The notes beneath the pieces were generated by a model. The model ran no database searches. It worked only from the letters and a program-made list of their open reading frames with translations, and was not told where the DNA came from. Of a DNA stretch of 27,010 bases, positions 19,153-27,010 are shown one piece after another; position 1 is the stretch's first letter; each line of letters opens with the position of its first letter. A program made the position numbers and the translations under genes. Origin of the DNA: an uncultured bacterium (GTDB lineage: Bacteria; Planctomycetota; UBA1135; GCA-002686595); assembly GCA_902826945.1 (NCBI GenBank), contig CADEGS010000037.1:1-27010 (forward strand). The letters run 5' to 3'.

Positions 19153-20514
19153 CTAGCCGCGCGGGAGCGGATCGCGGTAGCGGAAGCGCTCGCCGCGGAA
19201 GTTGCGCAGCAGCAGGTCGTCGCCGTCGCGCCCCACGACGTAGTCGGGGCCGATCGGCAGCTTGCCGCCGCCGCCCGGCGCGTCGATCACGAAGGTCGGC
19301 ACGGCGTAGCCGGTGGTGTGGCCGCGCAGGCCCTCGATCAGCTCGATGCCCTTCTCGACGGTCGTGCGCATGTGCGCCGAGCCGCTGATCGGGTCGCACT
19401 GGTAGAGGTAGTACGGGCGCACGCGCGCGCGCAGCAGGCCGTGCACCAGCCGGCGCATCGTCTCGACGTCGTCGTTGACGCCGGCCATGAGCACGGTCTG
19501 GCTGCCGAGCGGGACGCCCGCGTCGGCCAGGCGCTCGAGCGCGCGCACGACCTCGGGCGTCAGCTCGTCGGGGTGCATGAAGTGCACGCTGAGCCAGAAG
19601 GGGTGGTGGCGGCGCAGCATCGCGCACAGCTCGGGCGTGATGCGCTGCGGCAGCACCGCCGGCACCTTCGTGCCCAGGCGCACGAACTCGACGTGCGGGA
19701 TCTCCTGCAGGCGTCCCAGCAGCCAGTCGATGCGGTCGTCGTTCATCGTGAGCGGATCGCCGCCCGAGATGAGGACGTCGCGGATCGTGGGCGTGGCCGC
19801 GATGTAGTCGAGCGCGCGCTCGTGCTGCGCGCGGTTGAAGTGGTACTCGCCGGTCTTGCCGACCATGCGCGCGCGCGTGCAGTAGCGGCAGTACGTCGCG
19901 CAGAAGGTCGAGACCAGGAACAGCACGCGGTCGGGGTAGCGGTGCACCAGCCCGGGCACGGCCATGTCGCCGTCCTCGCCCAGCGGGTCGTCCTCCTCGC
20001 CCGGCCCGCGCACGAGCTCGCTCCCGACCGGCACCATCGTGCGCCGCAGCGGCTGCAGCGGGTCGAGCGGGTCGAGCAGCGACGCGTAGTGCGGCGTGAT
20101 GCCCACCGGCAGCCGGTCGCCCAGCTCGCGCACGGTGCGGCGCTCCTCGTCGGAGAGCCGCAGCACGCGCTCCAGGCCGGCCAGGTCCTTGACCCGGTGC
20201 TGGAGCTGCCAGCGCCAGTCGCTCCACTGCTCCGGCGTCGCGTCCGGGTGGTGCGCGGCGAGGTACAGCCGCGCGCGCGGCCCGAGCGCGTCCGCGGCGC
20301 TCGCGCCCGCCGGCGGGGCGTCGAGCAGGGGTGGGACCGCTGGCACCGGTCCGCGAGGACTTGGAGGGTGGGGCTCCTCCGGGGAGAGCTCTTCCGTCGG
20401 CGAGCCCCCGAACGCTCGCTCCACGGCGGGAGCGGACGCGCCCGACGAGCGGCTGCGGGATCGGGCGACCGACTTCCTCGCCGCGCCTCGGCGCGGCCGG
20501 AGCTCCTTGCTCAT
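19153..20514 (-). CDS. kamA: Lysine 2,3-aminomutase (radical SAM, PLP)
   Basis: 453 aa. Radical-SAM cysteines C205, C209 and C212 lie in CATYCRYC; LISGGDPLTMND binds SAM; YLYQCDPISGS and FVIDAPGGGGK (about 409-418) follow, K418 being the expected PLP lysine. D374 and D411 correspond to the two aspartates that bind the lysine epsilon-amino group in the clostridial enzyme (D293, D330), supporting conversion of L-lysine to beta-lysine rather than a glutamate substrate. The ATG at 20514 leaves about 80 residues of basic then Pro-rich N-terminal extension. The ORF open to 20643 is not used because a promoter-like sequence lies inside it. First gene of a six-gene operon. It is not an EpmB: it has the C-terminal lid region, and the adjacent EF-P-like protein lacks the lysine. 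Confidence 0.92.
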   Translation of the reverse strand: MSKELRPRRGAARKSVARSRSRSSGASAPAVERAFGGSPTEELSPEEPHPPSPRGPVPAVPPLLDAPPAGASAADALGPRARLYLAAHHPDATPEQWSDWRWQLQHRVKDLAGLERVLRLSDEERRTVRELGDRLPVGITPHYASLLDPLDPLQPLRRTMVPVGSELVRGPGEEDDPLGEDGDMAVPGLVHRYPDRVLFLVSTFCATYCRYCTRARMVGKTGEYHFNRAQHERALDYIAATPTIRDVLISGGDPLTMNDDRIDWLLGRLQEIPHVEFVRLGTKVPAVLPQRITPELCAMLRRHHPFWLSVHFMHPDELTPEVVRALERLADAGVPLGSQTVLMAGVNDDVETMRRLVHGLLRARVRPYYLYQCDPISGSAHMRTTVEKGIELIEGLRGHTTGYAVPTFVIDAPGGGGKLPIGPDYVVGRDGDDLLLRNFRGERFRYRDPLPRG

Positions 20515-20563
20515 TTGCGTCGGCTGGGACAGCCGCCTCGGTTTTCGAGGGCGCGGGCGCGAG

Positions 20564-20583
20564 GGCCGTCCGACGGGACGGCC
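20564..20583 (-). promoter_or_regulatory. Hairpin in the aminomutase leader
   Basis: GGCCGTCC-GACG-GGACGGCC: an 8-bp perfect stem with a 4-nt loop, about 50 nt upstream of the kamA ATG and inside its predicted 95-nt 5' leader. A weaker hairpin (CCTCG-N5-CGAGG, 20536-20550) lies nearer the start. They may control translation or readthrough. I do not recognise a known riboswitch. Confidence 0.4.
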
Positions 20584-20615
20584 AACGTCTCTCCCCGACG
20601 CCTCGAATGCGGGCG

Positions 20616-20643
20616 TTTTTAGGTCCTTCCCGAGCACAGTCAA
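20616..20643 (-). promoter_or_regulatory. kamA operon promoter (TTGACT-N16-TAAAAA)
   Basis: On the minus strand TTGACT (20638-20643) and TAAAAA (20616-20621) are 16 bp apart, an unusually AT-rich pair for this DNA. Transcription would begin near 20609, leaving a leader of about 95 nt and supporting the ATG at 20514 over the in-frame start at 20643. Confidence 0.6.
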
Positions 20644-20770
20644 GCGTCACCCGCCCGATTCCTCCGGCGCGACTCGCCCGCGGGAAGCGGCCGGCGCTCG
20701 AGGGCGGGCGCGCCCGGTCCGGAGGCGGGCGGGAGCCGGAGTCGGCGCAGCCATCCGCCCACCGGGCCGC

Positions 20771-20776
20771 TATCCT
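20771..20776 (+). promoter_or_regulatory. -10 box TATCCT for the EF-P-like gene
   Basis: TATCCT in GCTATCCTGC, 27 nt before the ATG at 20804. It has the same extended form as the box before the transporter gene at 5105-5110. No convincing -35 at 17 bp. Confidence 0.45.
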
Positions 20777-20803
20777 GCTCGGCCCCTCCACCGAAGCACC
20801 CCC

Positions 20804-21355
20804 ATGCTCGCCAGCGCCCTCGAACTCCGCAAAGGCACGCTCGTCGCCCACCAGGGCCGCATGTGCACCGTCTCCGACTGGAGCATCATGCGCAACGACC
20901 GGCGGCAGTACGTCTTCGTCACGCTCAAGGACCTCGAGACCGGCCGCGTGACCGAGCTCAAGGAGCACGGCGACACGAAGTTCGAGGTGCTCGAGAAGGA
21001 GAACCTCCAGCTCTCGCACTCCTACAGCGACGGGGTCGAGGAGGTCTTCTACGACGAGAGCGGCACGGAGTTCCGCGTCTCGAAGGAGTCGGCGAAGGAC
21101 GCGCTCCTGTGGCCGTCCGACCACTACGTCGGCCTGGTCGTGAACGAGAAGCTGGTCTCGATCACGCCGCCGAACTCGGTCGTGGTGCGCGTCACGGAAA
21201 CCGCTCCGCCGATCAAGGGCGGCGGCAGCACGTCGTTCAAGGACGCGATCCTCGAGAACGGCGTGAAGCTCAAGGTGAGCCAGCTCGTCGCCACCGGCGA
21301 GCGCGTGCGCGTCGACCCGATCGCCGTCGAGTTCCGCGAGCGCATCGGGCCCTGA
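20804..21355 (+). CDS. efp: Elongation factor P-like protein
   Basis: 183 aa, three-domain EF-P size. Domain I (about 1-65) opens MLASALELRKGTLVAHQGR; the domain II end VVVRVTETAPPIKGG and domain III VKLKVSQLVATGERVRVDP are typical of EF-P. The factor binds stalled ribosomes and helps at polyproline stretches. The loop that normally carries the modified lysine (K34 in E. coli) or arginine reads IMRNDRRQYVF (28-38) with no lysine at all; N31-R34 form the tip. It may therefore be an EF-P paralogue or an arginine-type factor, as in EfpL or rhamnosylated EF-P. Divergent from kamA with about 290 bp between the starts. No Shine-Dalgarno is visible. Confidence 0.85.
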   Translation: MLASALELRKGTLVAHQGRMCTVSDWSIMRNDRRQYVFVTLKDLETGRVTELKEHGDTKFEVLEKENLQLSHSYSDGVEEVFYDESGTEFRVSKESAKDALLWPSDHYVGLVVNEKLVSITPPNSVVVRVTETAPPIKGGGSTSFKDAILENGVKLKVSQLVATGERVRVDPIAVEFRERIGP

Positions 21356-21386
21356 GCGGCCCGCCGCGTCCAGGGCGCGGCGCGCG

Positions 21387-22031
21387 CTACTCGAAGCGCA
21401 CGCGCAGGGCGGCGGCGAGGCTCGCCTGCGGCTCGCCTTGCAGGTAGACCGAGGGCGCGGGCCGTCCCGACGTCGGGGCCGGGCCCCAGATCTCGACCAG
21501 CACGCCGGCGTCGCCGCCGGGCGCGCGCGGGAGCAGCGCGAGGACGTGCGACACGCGCTCTTCCAGCGGGCCCGTCGCGAAGCCGATCGCGATGCCATCC
21601 ACCCCGGCGAGCGCGATCTGCTCGGTGACGCCGAGGTTCAGGTAGGCCGGCCCCTGGCGCTTGCGCACCTGCGAGGCGAGCCCCGCGCCGTTCTGCGGGA
21701 TGCCGGCGTAGGACTCGACCCGCAGGCCGGCGCGCGTCGCGTCGGCGCCGACCAGCTCGAGGTAGGTGCGCCCGCCCGGCAGCGTGCGCGCCTCGAGCCC
21801 TGCGGGCCAGGCGGCGAGCTCGATCGCGGCGGGAGGCAGGCCGGCGGCGGCGACCTCGGCCGGGGCGAGCGCGAGGCGCGGGCCGCGCGCGGCGGGGGCG
21901 ACTGGCTCCGCCGCCGCGGCCGCTTCGTCCGCGGGGCCGTTCGCGTCGCGCGCGGGCGCGGGACGCGCGCAGGCGGCGGCCAGCAGCAGGGCCGCGGCCG
22001 CGAGGAGCGGGGGACGGTTCGAGGGGTGCGT
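21387..22031 (-). CDS. Hypothetical lipoprotein with a probable ACG start
   Basis: About 214 aa. Its N terminus (HPSNRPPLLAAAALLLAAAC) is a typical lipoprotein signal with lipobox AAAC. A low-complexity Ala/Pro linker follows, then a compact domain (TYLELVGADATRAGLRVES...VDGIAIGFATGPLEERVSHVLALLPR) that I do not recognise. No in-frame ATG, GTG or TTG lies between its promoter box and the signal peptide. GGAGGA (22038-22043) is followed after 6 nt by ACG at 22029-22031, so ACG is the likely start, or an ATG has mutated or been misread. Earlier in-frame starts (to 22202) would overlap the divergent ParB gene and precede the promoter. It converges with the EF-P-like gene. Confidence 0.7.
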   Translation of the reverse strand, partial: THPSNRPPLLAAAALLLAAACARPAPARDANGPADEAAAAAEPVAPAARGPRLALAPAEVAAAGLPPAAIELAAWPAGLEARTLPGGRTYLELVGADATRAGLRVESYAGIPQNGAGLASQVRKRQGPAYLNLGVTEQIALAGVDGIAIGFATGPLEERVSHVLALLPRAPGGDAGVLVEIWGPAPTSGRPAPSVYLQGEPQASLAAALRVRFE

Positions 22032-22037
22032 GGCGAT

Positions 22038-22043
22038 TCCTCC
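22038..22043 (-). promoter_or_regulatory. Shine-Dalgarno that decides the lipoprotein start
   Basis: GGAGGA on the minus strand, 6 nt before the proposed ACG start at 22031. It is the only strong ribosome-binding site near the signal peptide. Confidence 0.6.
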
Positions 22044-22084
22044 GCCGACGCCAGGCGCGGCGGCCGCGCGCGATCGGCCCGCGC

Positions 22085-22113
22085 AGGATACCGGGACCCC
22101 GCGGGGTGTCCAG
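22085..22113 (-). promoter_or_regulatory. Lipoprotein gene promoter (CTGGAC-N17-TATCCT)
   Basis: On the minus strand CTGGAC (22108-22113) and TATCCT (22085-22090) are 17 bp apart, in the gap between divergent genes and 53 nt before the ACG start. Confidence 0.5.
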
Positions 22114-22156
22114 GCGGGCGTGCGCGAGAGCGCTCGCCTGACCCGCTCCGCGCGGC

Positions 22157-22162
22157 TAGCTT
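22157..22162 (+). promoter_or_regulatory. -10 box TAGCTT, leaderless-type, for the ParB-like gene
   Basis: TAGCTT in GGCTAGCTTCGG ends 8 nt before the ATG at 22171. No Shine-Dalgarno lies between. Confidence 0.45.
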
Positions 22163-22170
22163 CGGGGCGC

Positions 22171-23124
22171 ATGGCCGCCGCTCCGCGCAGGAAGCGCCGC
22201 AAGAAGGCCGCGCCGGCCTCGCGCGGGCTCGGGCCGCGCGAGGTCGCTGGCGCGGCGCCGCCGGCGGCCGTGCGCGCGCTCGAGGAGCGCGTGCGCGCGG
22301 ACGGCGGCGCGGTGATCGGCAGCTACAAGGATCCGCTCGGCGGGAGCTGGCAGTGCCTGGTCGCGCTGCCGCTCGACAAGGTCGCGCCGACGCCCTTCCA
22401 GCGCGACGTCTCGGCGGCGCACCTGAAGCGCCTGACGCAGCGCATCGAGGAGCTCGGCCGCTTCCTCGACCCGATCATCGCCGTGCGGCGCGAGGACGGC
22501 GCGTACTGGACGCCGAACGGCAACCACCGGCTGCACGCGTTGCGCGAGCTCGGCGCGCGCACGGTGACGGCCTTGCTCGTGCCCGAGGAGCGCATGGCCT
22601 ACCAGATCCTCGCGCTCAACACCGAGAAGTCGCACAACCTGCGCGAGCGCGCGCTCGAGGCGATCCGCATGGAGCGCGACCTGGCCGGCTTCGCCGAGGG
22701 TGGCGAGAAGGACCACGCGCTCTACTTCGAGGACCCGGTGCTGCTCACGCTCGGCCTGTGCTACGAGCAGAACGGCCGCTTCGCGGGCGGCGTGTACCAG
22801 CCGCTGCTGAAGAAGATCGAGGCCTTCCTGCCGGGCAAGCTCGCGCGCGCGCTGGAGGAGCGCGCGCGGCGCGCGGAGCGGCTCTTCGCGCTCGACGAGG
22901 CGGTCGGCGCTGCAGTGGCTGCGCTCAAGGCGCGCGGCTTCGACAGCCCCTATCTCAAGGCCTTCGTCGTCGCGCGCCTGAACCCGCTGCGCTTCGACCG
23001 CGCCGCGCGCGCCGACTGGGACGAGACGGTCGAGAAGATGCTGGCCAGGGCCGGCCGCTTCGACGCGAGCAAGATCGACGCCGGCCAGGTGGCGCGCTCC
23101 GGCGGCCCGCCCGCCGACGACTGA
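22171..23124 (+). CDS. ParB/Srx-fold nuclease-like protein
   Basis: 317 aa. After a strongly basic N terminus (APRRKRRKKAAP) and about 50 residues of unknown sequence, a ParB-like N-terminal domain is visible: LPLDKVAPTPFQRDVSAAHL (67-86), LDPIIAVRREDGAYWTPNGNHRLHAL (99-124). NGNHRLHAL takes the place of the GERRxxA box of chromosomal ParB. The C-terminal half is helical (DFxxxE-like regions absent) and shows no clear DNA-binding HTH or dimer domain, so it is probably not the chromosome-segregation ParB; no parA is nearby. Possible roles are CTP binding, nuclease or regulator. The start is the ATG at 22171 directly after a promoter box. Confidence 0.8.
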   Translation: MAAAPRRKRRKKAAPASRGLGPREVAGAAPPAAVRALEERVRADGGAVIGSYKDPLGGSWQCLVALPLDKVAPTPFQRDVSAAHLKRLTQRIEELGRFLDPIIAVRREDGAYWTPNGNHRLHALRELGARTVTALLVPEERMAYQILALNTEKSHNLRERALEAIRMERDLAGFAEGGEKDHALYFEDPVLLTLGLCYEQNGRFAGGVYQPLLKKIEAFLPGKLARALEERARRAERLFALDEAVGAAVAALKARGFDSPYLKAFVVARLNPLRFDRAARADWDETVEKMLARAGRFDASKIDAGQVARSGGPPADD

Positions 23125-23164
23125 GCGCACGCGGCGAACGGCCTCCGCTGCGGATCCGAAAAGG

Positions 23165-23198
23165 CCCGCGGCGCGCGCCCGGGGGCGCGCGCCGCGGG
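23165..23198 (-). terminator. Strong GC-rich hairpin terminator with T-run on the minus strand
   Basis: A 15-bp perfect stem (CCCGCGGCGCGCGCC and its complement, 4-nt loop CGGG). On the minus strand it is followed by CCTTTT, giving a Rho-independent terminator for the gene ending at 23261. On the plus strand it follows the ParB-like gene by about 40 nt but lacks a T-run, so it may act on both. Confidence 0.75.
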
Positions 23199-23260
23199 TC
23201 CGTGCGAGGCGCGGGATCGTGAGCGTTCCCGGCCTCGGGGCCGAGGGGGAAGGGGGGGCC

Positions 23261-24085
23261 TCAGCGCGCCTGGGGAGCCGGCGCCTGGCGCACGCGCGGC
23301 GGCGTGTCGCGCACGACGAGCATCGCGCCGACGTCGATCGGGCTCGTGAAGCCGCCCGCGAGCTGCTGGCCGGTGAGCAGGTTGAAGCGCGGGATCTCCG
23401 GCCCGTAGTACACGAGCAGCGCGTCGCGGCCGGCGGTCATCGAGCCGAGCTGGCCCACGGAGAAGACGCTCTGGATGTTGCCGCTCGCCGGATCGATGCG
23501 CGCGACGGTGCCGAAGCCGTCCCCGGCCAGGATCTCGCCGCCCGACGCCGTCAGGTCGCGGATGTCGAAGAAGCAGAAGCAGGTGAAGTACTCGAACGCG
23601 CCCTGCTCGGCCTTGGCGCGGTAGATCGCGCCGTCGGAGCCCGCGGCGAGCAGGAAGCCCTTGTGCACGAGCAGCGCGTTCACGCCCGTCGGCAGCGTGC
23701 GCGTGTCGAGCACGGCACCCGAGAGCGGGTCGATCGTCGCGATCAGGCCCGCGGCCGTGCCGGCGAACACCGTCCCGTCGGCGGCGGCCAGCGCCACGAT
23801 CCCGCCGACCTCGGGGAAGACGATGTTCTGCAGGTCGCCGGTCGCGAGCGAGGAGACCGAGATCTGGCCGTTCGAGCCCGCGGCGTAGAGCCGCTGGCCG
23901 TCGTGCGCCAGCGCGTCGATCGGGCCGCCCGCGCAGGCGCAGGCGAAGTAGGTGAACGAGCCCTGCTCCATGTCGGCCTGGACGACGAAGCCGTCCTGGC
24001 CGGCGACGAGCAGCCGGTCGGCGGCGGCCGGCGCGGCGAGCGCGGAGAGCGCGAGGAGGGAAAGCGAGAGCGGGCGCAGCAGCAT
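23261..24085 (-). CDS. Secreted beta-propeller-like protein with duplicated YFxCxC motif
   Basis: 274 aa. The first 22 residues (MLLRPLSLSLLALSALAAPAAA) form a signal peptide, so it is exported. The mature part is a series of beta-strand repeats (LLVAGQDGFV, LYAAGSNGQIS, VFAGTAAGLIATID, LLAAGSDGAIYR, ILAGDGFGTVARID) like those of YVTN/PQQ-type propellers. Two segments, EQGSFTYFACAC (40-51) and EQGAFEYFTCFC (160-171), are exactly 120 residues apart and each carry CxC, suggesting an internal duplication or a disulfide or metal pair. The ATG at 24085 has GGAGGA upstream. A weak sigma-54-like site lies in front and the GAF-type sigma-54 activator gene is just upstream on the same strand. Function unknown. 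Confidence 0.8.
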   Translation of the reverse strand: MLLRPLSLSLLALSALAAPAAADRLLVAGQDGFVVQADMEQGSFTYFACACAGGPIDALAHDGQRLYAAGSNGQISVSSLATGDLQNIVFPEVGGIVALAAADGTVFAGTAAGLIATIDPLSGAVLDTRTLPTGVNALLVHKGFLLAAGSDGAIYRAKAEQGAFEYFTCFCFFDIRDLTASGGEILAGDGFGTVARIDPASGNIQSVFSVGQLGSMTAGRDALLVYYGPEIPRFNLLTGQQLAGGFTSPIDVGAMLVVRDTPPRVRQAPAPQAR

Positions 24086-24152
24086 GGGTTCCTCCGGAAC
24101 GGGGAAGGGGACGGGACGCGCGCGGCGACGGCCGCAGGCTCCGGAAAGAAGC

Positions 24153-24166
24153 GCAAGCGCCGTACC
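24153..24166 (-). promoter_or_regulatory. Possible sigma-54 promoter upstream of the propeller gene
   Basis: On the minus strand GG-TACGGCGCTT-GC: GG at 24165-24166 and GC at 24153-24154, 10 bp apart, with ACG and TTGC agreeing with the TGGCACG-N4-TTGC consensus. It would start transcription about 57 nt before the ATG. In such GC-rich DNA GG-N10-GC is common by chance; proximity to the activator gene raises the odds slightly. Confidence 0.35.
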
Positions 24167-24279
24167 GTGGGCCTCGACGCCCTTGCCGGGCCCAGGAGAC
24201 GGGGTCGATCGGCGGTCGCCGCAACCCGCTGCGGCGGGGCCGCGACTTGCCGCGGCGGCCGCCGCCGCCCGTTGCGGGC

Positions 24280-26334
<2,055 letters not shown>

Positions 26335-26343
26335 GCAGAGCCC

Positions 26344-26349
26344 ATCATA
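26344..26349 (-). promoter_or_regulatory. -10 box TATGAT, leaderless-type, for the GAF activator
   Basis: TATGAT on the minus strand ends 9 nt before the GTG at 26334, close to the consensus TATAAT. Confidence 0.5.
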
Positions 26350-26447
26350 GGGGGCCGTGCGCGGAGCGGGGCCGCGCTCTGGCGCGGGCGCGCCGCGCTG
26401 CTACAAGGGAGCGCTCCGCCCGCCTCCGACGGGCGCGCCGCGGCCGC

Positions 26448-27010
26448 GTGACCCCTCCCGAGCAGGCTCCCTCCTCCGCCGCGCGGCCCTCCCGGGCGCG
26501 CCGGGCGCTCCCGGTGCTGCTCGCCGCCGGCCTCGCCGCGCTGCTCCTCGGCTGGCGCGTCGGCGCGCGCGCGCTGTGGCAGGACGAGGCCGCCTGCGCG
26601 CTGATGGCCGAGCGCATGCTCGCGGAGGGCAAGCCGCTCGCCTACGGCGCGCGCGGCCTGATCACGATGGACGAGTTCCAGCGCGAGGAGGAGCCCGGCC
26701 TCGCGCGGCGCATGGGGGACGCGGAGAGCGCGCTCGACTACTACGCCGCGAAGGGCGACTTCAAGGCCGACACGACCTGGATCGGGCAGCCCTGGGGCCA
26801 GTTCGCGTGGACGGCGGCGTCGTTCGCGCTCTTCGGCAAGGGCACGCTGCAGGCGCGCCTGCCGTTCGTGCTGGCCGGCGTCGCGTGCGCGGCGGCGCTG
26901 TTCGCCTTCGCGCGCCGGCGCACCGGCAGCGCGGCGGTCGCCTGGACGGCGCTCGTCCTGTGCCTGGGCAGCGCCTACTGGGTGCTGCACGTGCGCCAGT
27001 GCCGCTACTA
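26448..27010 (+). CDS. GT39/ArnT-like membrane glycosyltransferase, 5' part
   Basis: Partial; runs off the right edge. From the GTG at 26448, 187 codons are present. After a basic N terminus comes a membrane helix (ALPVLLAAGLAALLLG), then LWQDEAACALMAERM, matching the first periplasmic loop with the catalytic DE of GT-C/PMT_2 enzymes, then WGQFAWTAASFALFG, LPFVLAGVACAAALFAF and ALVLCLGSAYWVLHV helices. The family transfers sugars from polyprenyl-phosphate donors to lipids or proteins in the envelope. The usual HPP of the family is replaced by GQPW. Divergent from the GAF activator with 113 bp between starts. The later ATG codons (e.g. MAERM) fall after the first helix, so the GTG is preferred. 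Confidence 0.78.
   Translation, partial: MTPPEQAPSSAARPSRARRALPVLLAAGLAALLLGWRVGARALWQDEAACALMAERMLAEGKPLAYGARGLITMDEFQREEEPGLARRMGDAESALDYYAAKGDFKADTTWIGQPWGQFAWTAASFALFGKGTLQARLPFVLAGVACAAALFAFARRRTGSAAVAWTALVLCLGSAYWVLHVRQCRY

Noticed and set aside
20515..20643. A longer start for the aminomutase at 20643
   Set aside because: A promoter-like TTGACT-N16-TAAAAA lies within this stretch and the added residues are low-complexity and basic.
20515..20803. A lysine riboswitch in front of kamA
   Set aside because: The leader is too short and shows only two simple hairpins, not the five-helix lysine-aptamer arrangement.

Overview
This is a very GC-rich, densely packed bacterial chromosome segment. 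Codon third positions are almost always G or C, so most long antisense frames are shadows. Lipoprotein-type signal peptides, two sigma-54 activators, a YbhN-like membrane protein and YbhP-like phosphodiesterases suggest a Gram-negative, probably environmental organism. Planctomycetota or Myxococcota-like lineages are reasonable guesses, but the sequence alone does not decide.

Layout. 1-1.4 kb: the tail of a YbhN-like integral membrane protein, apparently frameshifted near the left edge, a convergent EEP phosphodiesterase and a small metallothionein-like protein. 1.4-5.0 kb: an NtrC-type response regulator, a small proline-rich ORF and a kinase-like/AAA fusion. 5.1-6.4 kb: a His-rich Ni/Co-type transporter and a CBS-domain protein. 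6.5-10.3 kb: a translationally coupled polyphosphate-glucokinase/GH63-type glycosidase pair, then rpmB. 10.4-14.4 kb: a second EEP protein, a DinB protein, an SGNH hydrolase-like protein and a lipoprotein gluzincin. 14.4-20.6 kb: a tight six-gene minus-strand operon. 20.8-24.1 kb: an EF-P-like factor, a lipoprotein with no canonical start codon, a ParB-like protein and a secreted propeller-like protein. 24.3-27.0 kb: a GAF-GAF sigma-54 activator and the start of a GT39-type glycosyltransferase.

The most interesting unit is the operon at 14420-20514. Its order is lysine 2,3-aminomutase, YkgJ-like Cys protein, two D-Ala-D-Ala-ligase-like ATP-grasp enzymes, a GNAT-histone-deacetylase fusion, and a free GNAT. 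The genes overlap or nearly touch, and a promoter-like sequence and a hairpin lie upstream. Enzymes that could make beta-lysine, form amide bonds, add acetyl groups and remove them suggest an uncharacterised pathway to a beta-lysine-containing or N-acetylated amino-acid or peptide metabolite. The neighbouring efp-like gene tempts one to call the aminomutase EpmB, but its loop lacks the lysine that EpmA/EpmB would modify, so a small-molecule role is preferred.

A second, genome-wide-looking signal is a recurrent TATCCT/TAGCCT-like hexamer. At several genes it lies only 6-10 nt before the start codon with no Shine-Dalgarno, which suggests leaderless mRNAs alongside a second class of genes with good GGAGG-type sites.
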